From NCBI GenBank assembly GCA_965219565.1, contig OZ244780.1, forward strand, positions 1,922,001-1,986,000: DNA of 64,000 bases. The letters run 5' to 3'. The notes under the pieces are model-generated. The model did no database searches. It saw only the letters and a program-made list of their open reading frames with translations, and was not told the DNA's origin. Every line of letters begins with the position of its first letter. Position 1 is the stretch's first letter. The DNA comes from DAOUJI01 sp965219565. Its GTDB lineage: Bacteria; Chloroflexota; Dehalococcoidia; Lucifugimonadales; JAGWBF01. The position numbers and the translations under genes are program-made. Shown here piece after piece: positions 60,261 through 64,000 of this stretch.

Positions 60261-62687
60261 CTAGGAAGGGTCGTTCTCGTGGATATAGGCGTAGAACTCG
60301 GAGCTCCACCATTCTTTGTCCAGCCGACGGTCCAGGAAGTAGCCCAAGGCGTCGTCCCACGCCTCCAGGTCCGTCGCTACGTCCTTGAAATAAGAGAAGT
60401 CCTCCTTCAGTTCATGCCCGATGCTCTCCTCTTTCCTGGCCTCGTTGGACCGTCGATAGCTGTCCTCCGGGAACCAAAGCAGGTTCTTCAAACGCTCCGA
60501 ACGTTGGAAGTCCAGCAAGTGTTTCCCGTCTCGGCCTGAATGGTTGTCGTTAAGGAGGATGGCTTGGGAGGACGGCGGGCCGTCCAGAGCGTTGCAGTAG
60601 CTCTGGTACCCGTCTTCCGACTCGGTCTTATAACATTTGAAGACCGCGCTCCCGTTCTTCTGCTCCCACCGCACGTACCAGTTCATGGGATACCAGACTT
60701 CGTAGTCGATTTCCACCGCTTCGCGGGGAGCCTGAGCCGTCAGGACGTCCTCGTTCAACGAATCAACAGCGGACACTATGTCGGCGCTCCCCTGAGCATA
60801 CGAGAGCATCTCGATCGGGTCGTCATCGTAGCTGTAGCTAGCCCTGAAGGACACAAAGACGCTGAACCCCAGCAATAGGGCGGCCAAACCCAGTCCAGCG
60901 GCGGCGGCGCTCAGATTAAGGGGAGTCCGAGCCAGGACATAAAACAGCCCCACAGTCATGCCGCAAACGACTCCCAGAAGCCCCCATTGCTGCCACGCCG
61001 TAAGGTCTCCGGCGCCGGTGTACTTCTGAAGAAGATATATCCCCGACAATAAAATAAGAGGGGTCAGGAAAATAGGATATAGCGCAGCGCCAGCCAGCGC
61101 CCTCCTCCACCGGATGTTGTCGATGAGACGGCCCAGGAACATGCCTGCCAGGAAGATGAAGGGAACGGCCATGTTCACCAGAAGCCAGGGCATCTTCTCC
61201 GAGGCCAAGGTGTACGCCAGGAGGGTGGCTAGCGCCCAGAAACCCAGGACTGCTCCGAAAAGGTTGCCCTTCCGAATGAAATAGATTACGGCAATCCCGC
61301 CGAAGATCAGCGGGAGGAACTCATATATTGATCCAATCATGAAGTGGTAGAACCAGGGTTGGCCGCCTCTGGCCACGTCCTGCTGCTCCACCCAATAGCC
61401 CAGTCCTTGCCACGAACCCGTATACAGCCCGCCGAACCTGTTGCACAGACTTTGGAAGGCGTTCCCCACTTCGGTGGGACAGAAGCCGTGGCTCTGGGTG
61501 AAGAAGCCGAACACGCTGGTGTAGAAAAACGTCCAAATGGCGTAGAAGATTGCGGCGCTGATAAGCCATATCCGCCACGACCATGCAAGCCCTATGATTA
61601 CGGACACCAGCAGAGCCGTGAACAGGACAATGAAGGTGACTAAGTAGTCACGCCCGAGCACGCCGGTGGGGAAAGCGAGAAACATGTACACAAGGGTGAC
61701 TGCGACGGTCAGCGGGACCACAAGCTGTGCCAACTGCCTGCCCGTTCGAGTAAAGAAGACCAGCCCCATAGGAACTAGAAAGACAACGGCCGCAATCAAG
61801 GCATTCGCTGCCGTTGGAATGTCCACTATCGGGAAGCCAATGAAGGGAGCCTGCCAGACCGGAAGCCCAACTTCAGTCACACCGTCACTCACTAGGTTAA
61901 CGCTGCTAACGGCATTCAGCGGGATGGCAGAGAGGGCAGACCACTGGGGCAGGGTCAGCGTAATCATGAAAAGGAGGAATATCGGGGCGCGGCTGAGGTC
62001 TCGCGACCGTATCTTTCCCAACGCCCAGGGAATCAGCTCCGGCAGAGAGAGCAGGAACAGCGCCGCACCGAATATCCCGACGACTATGTAGCTGGTCTCC
62101 TTGGTGGCGAATATCAGGGCCAGCAAGCCTGAGGCTATGTACAGATACCGGTTCTTCCCCTCCTTCAGATATTTCCACATCACTAGGAGCAAGGCGGAGG
62201 CGAAGAACGCTATGAGTATGTCATTGCGACCGAACCTGCTGAAGTACATCAGGCTGGGGGACAGCGCCAAAATCAGCGAGGTGACCAGGGCCCCTGTCCT
62301 GCCCATGTAGTTGCGGAAGAAGTAGGGCAGCATTGCCAACGCGGCGCCGAAAAGCACGTAGCCCAGTCTGGAGGTGAAGTCGGAGTCGCCGAATATCTTG
62401 AAGATGAAGGCGACCATGTGCACCTGGAAGGGGCCGTGCATCCAGGGGCTGTGGGAATACCCTTCGCCCTGCGCCATGCGCCATGAGTAATGGACGTGCA
62501 GGCTTTCGTCGTAGTGCATGGTGCGGCCGTCCAGGTCCCACAGCCTGAGCCCAAGAGCCACTGCCGCAATTAGAAGGAAGAGCGCAAGCTCCCATCCCAG
62601 GCGGGGCTTTAACCCTTCCCAAACACGATGCGCAAGGGAGGGCCTGGACTCCGAAGCTGTCGGTGTAATGCTAACCTGCTCGGCCAT
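60261..62687 (-). CDS. Agl23/TIGR03663-type multi-membrane glycosyltransferase-like protein
   Basis: 808 residues from ATG 62687 (TTG 62714 also in frame). About a dozen hydrophobic segments, first WELALFLLIAAVALGLRLW. The loop HYDESLHVHYSWRM, with Asp-Glu after the first helix, resembles the catalytic acidic motif of GT-C (PMT-like) enzymes. PWMHGPFQVHM and SRFGRNDILIAFF are typical of TIGR03663. Family members occur in Chloroflexi and archaea and link to polyisoprenyl sugar transfer. The C-terminal 180 residues form a soluble extracytoplasmic domain. It overlaps the neighbour gene's 3' end by 17 bp. Confidence 0.85.
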   Translation of the reverse strand: MAEQVSITPTASESRPSLAHRVWEGLKPRLGWELALFLLIAAVALGLRLWDLDGRTMHYDESLHVHYSWRMAQGEGYSHSPWMHGPFQVHMVAFIFKIFGDSDFTSRLGYVLFGAALAMLPYFFRNYMGRTGALVTSLILALSPSLMYFSRFGRNDILIAFFASALLLVMWKYLKEGKNRYLYIASGLLALIFATKETSYIVVGIFGAALFLLSLPELIPWALGKIRSRDLSRAPIFLLFMITLTLPQWSALSAIPLNAVSSVNLVSDGVTEVGLPVWQAPFIGFPIVDIPTAANALIAAVVFLVPMGLVFFTRTGRQLAQLVVPLTVAVTLVYMFLAFPTGVLGRDYLVTFIVLFTALLVSVIIGLAWSWRIWLISAAIFYAIWTFFYTSVFGFFTQSHGFCPTEVGNAFQSLCNRFGGLYTGSWQGLGYWVEQQDVARGGQPWFYHFMIGSIYEFLPLIFGGIAVIYFIRKGNLFGAVLGFWALATLLAYTLASEKMPWLLVNMAVPFIFLAGMFLGRLIDNIRWRRALAGAALYPIFLTPLILLSGIYLLQKYTGAGDLTAWQQWGLLGVVCGMTVGLFYVLARTPLNLSAAAAGLGLAALLLGFSVFVSFRASYSYDDDPIEMLSYAQGSADIVSAVDSLNEDVLTAQAPREAVEIDYEVWYPMNWYVRWEQKNGSAVFKCYKTESEDGYQSYCNALDGPPSSQAILLNDNHSGRDGKHLLDFQRSERLKNLLWFPEDSYRRSNEARKEESIGHELKEDFSYFKDVATDLEAWDDALGYFLDRRLDKEWWSSEFYAYIHENDPS

Positions 62688-64000
62688 TTTCCCTGTGGAT
62701 AACCTCTGACTCAAAGGGCGTTCTCTCGTATATCACTACGCCGCCCCACTGCATGACGGGTTTCAAGAATGCGCCGAATTCGTCCAATTGCAGCGGACCA
62801 TATTTAGACCGTTCCCGCGGACCGGCGTACACGTAGCGTATGTCGTACGCGTCCAGCAGCTGGCCCACTCGTACTTGGTCGCCGCTGGTATAAATCTCTT
62901 CAACGAACCTCTCTCGCTCGCCAACAACGTTTAGATGGCGCCGCCATTGACGCTGGTGTCCTGGCCAGTTAACCAGCGTGGCCAGTCCGGTGGCTGCGGC
63001 AACCCTTCCGAACTCCGTATAGCTGCCCCCAACGGCCTCTACGATGCGGCCCCTCGGAGCTTCATCCCGCAGCCAGAGGACCGACTCGTATTCGTCGGGA
63101 CTAGAACGCTTCAGGTAATCCAGGCCGTCCAGAGAGTCCCCGCCTCCGCGGATGTATACGTCCCTGGCCGAGGCCACGGGAAAGTATAACGCTCCGAGAA
63201 TCAACGTTGCCACTATGCACAACCACCCGACCTTCAAAATGCTTCCCATATGTGCGGGCACAATGGGCTTGGCTCCAACGGCGGTCTGCTCTACGGTTGA
63301 GTCATCCGATTCATCCTCTGAGGCTGCGGGGCGGCGCCAGACATAATACAGTCCGACGGCTGAAACAACGCCCAGCAATATCCACACCTGGTAGTACAGT
63401 TTGAAGATGGTGTTCATGCGGGTGCCAAACAGGTCCGACAGGTAGAAGACTTCGGACCCCATGAGCAAGTAGAAAGCCAGCGCCGCCAGAACGAGCAAAT
63501 AGGACACCGCCGGGTTGGCGCCGGTGCGTTCTCTCAGGACGAGAGTGTAGAGAGCCGCTCCTACGATGACCATTGCCGGAATCAGGCGGGCGAACCTGAC
63601 GACTATGTCTCCCAAAGCCGCCCCAACGCCGCCGTCAAAAGGACTCACCGCCAACTTGGCCGCGACCCACAAGACAAACGGGAGGATGGATATTGCAATC
63701 GCCGTACCCAGCAGCCCTGGATTCCGGGCCATCATTCCGGGCGTCCTGAGGCCCTGCTTTATCATGAACCCACCAACTATGGCCAGTGGAAGCCCCCAAA
63801 TCATCAGGAAGTGAATGGGTCTGGTGCTCATGGCGTCCTTGACCGGAAGAATTCCCGACGCCTGGCTGCTCAAATCGGCATAGAAGGGCAAGTAAGCAAT
63901 AACAGCGACTGCCAGCACGGGAACCAGCCACCCAAGCATGGGCGCCAACGCCTGCACACTGATTCCACGGTTCCCAACAGCCTTAGCGGCCGCCGCAATC
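62671..64000 (-). CDS. Chlor_Arch_YYY (DUF2298) membrane protein, C-terminal part (cut by window edge)
   Basis: At least 443 residues; the frame stays open from 63957 to the edge, so an earlier start lies outside. Membrane segments include MLGWLVPVLAVAVIAYLPFY, HFLMIWGLPLAIVGGFMI and others, and LFGTRMNTIFKLYYQVWILL is the conserved segment with Met-Asn-Thr-x-Phe-Lys. C-terminal soluble part with VGQLLDAYDIRYVYAGPRER. The paired arrangement with the TIGR03663 protein is characteristic; both probably build or transfer a surface glycan. Confidence 0.85.
   Translation of the reverse strand, partial: IAAAAKAVGNRGISVQALAPMLGWLVPVLAVAVIAYLPFYADLSSQASGILPVKDAMSTRPIHFLMIWGLPLAIVGGFMIKQGLRTPGMMARNPGLLGTAIAISILPFVLWVAAKLAVSPFDGGVGAALGDIVVRFARLIPAMVIVGAALYTLVLRERTGANPAVSYLLVLAALAFYLLMGSEVFYLSDLFGTRMNTIFKLYYQVWILLGVVSAVGLYYVWRRPAASEDESDDSTVEQTAVGAKPIVPAHMGSILKVGWLCIVATLILGALYFPVASARDVYIRGGGDSLDGLDYLKRSSPDEYESVLWLRDEAPRGRIVEAVGGSYTEFGRVAAATGLATLVNWPGHQRQWRRHLNVVGERERFVEEIYTSGDQVRVGQLLDAYDIRYVYAGPRERSKYGPLQLDEFGAFLKPVMQWGGVVIYERTPFESEVIHRENGRAG

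Overview
The window looks like a chromosomal piece of an uncultured Chloroflexota bacterium, probably of the Dehalococcoidia/SAR202 kind. The composition is moderately GC-rich. It carries a pair of multi-membrane proteins of the Agl23/TIGR03663 and 'YYY' (DUF2298) types, which are largely known from Chloroflexi and archaea. It also has a HerA-NurA operon, DnaD/DnaC-type replication genes, and many amidohydrolase, LLM, SDR, ETF and thiolase-like catabolic genes. The taxonomic call is inference from gene content only.

Layout. 1-2.1 kb: a leftward herA (cut by the edge), a HAS-barrel protein and nurA. 2.2-3.8 kb: a Cys-less thiolase-like protein with its DUF35 zinc-ribbon partner. 3.9-5.3 kb: two toxin-antitoxin-type modules (Phd/VapC and DUF433/DUF5615); the second lies between two copies of the 3' end of an M16 peptidase gene. 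5.3-13.1 kb: M16 peptidase, MBL hydrolase, CNNM/CorC protein, pncB, a fused ETF beta-alpha gene and a beta-hydroxyacid dehydrogenase. 13.2-24.6 kb: a response regulator, a nuclease-like protein, rpsU with a perfect consensus promoter, purQ-purL, rplI-dnaB, a DnaD-like protein, a helicase loader with two AAA+ modules, a HIT protein and an ABC exporter. 24.6-25.6 kb: a very probable selenoprotein with an in-frame TGA (Rdx/SelW-like) and a hicAB pair.

25.7-38 kb is the genome-dynamics section. A complete 1,709-bp IS1182-family element, with 14-bp inverted ends and a 9-bp target duplication, splits a MrfA/YprA-like helicase gene. A second DDE transposase follows, then a DNA methyltransferase-Mrr nuclease fusion that is out of frame at a run of eight G, then a PHP protein, a DinG-type exonuclease-helicase and an OGG-like glycosylase. 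38-50 kb: small unknown genes, an aspartic protease with an internal stop, a remnant of an epimerase gene, catabolic oxidoreductases and amidohydrolases, and repeat-rich lipoproteins. 50-52.3 kb: a tRNA-CCA type nucleotidyltransferase carrying an in-frame palindromic element, and rex with a candidate Rex operator. 52.3-59.5 kb: a complete leftward F-type ATP synthase operon (atpI-B-E-F-H-A-G-D-C) with an extra 32-codon membrane peptide between atpB and atpE. 59.6-64 kb: a bifunctional nuclease and the Agl23/YYY membrane pair, the last running off the edge.

How the genes work together: the energy genes (Rex, ATP synthase, ETF) point to redox-responsive respiration. The replication genes (DnaB, DnaD, loader, with rplI) form one information-processing block. 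HerA/NurA, DinG, the MrfA-like helicase, the glycosylase and the methyltransferase give a repair and genome-defence theme. No tRNA, rRNA or CRISPR array was found.
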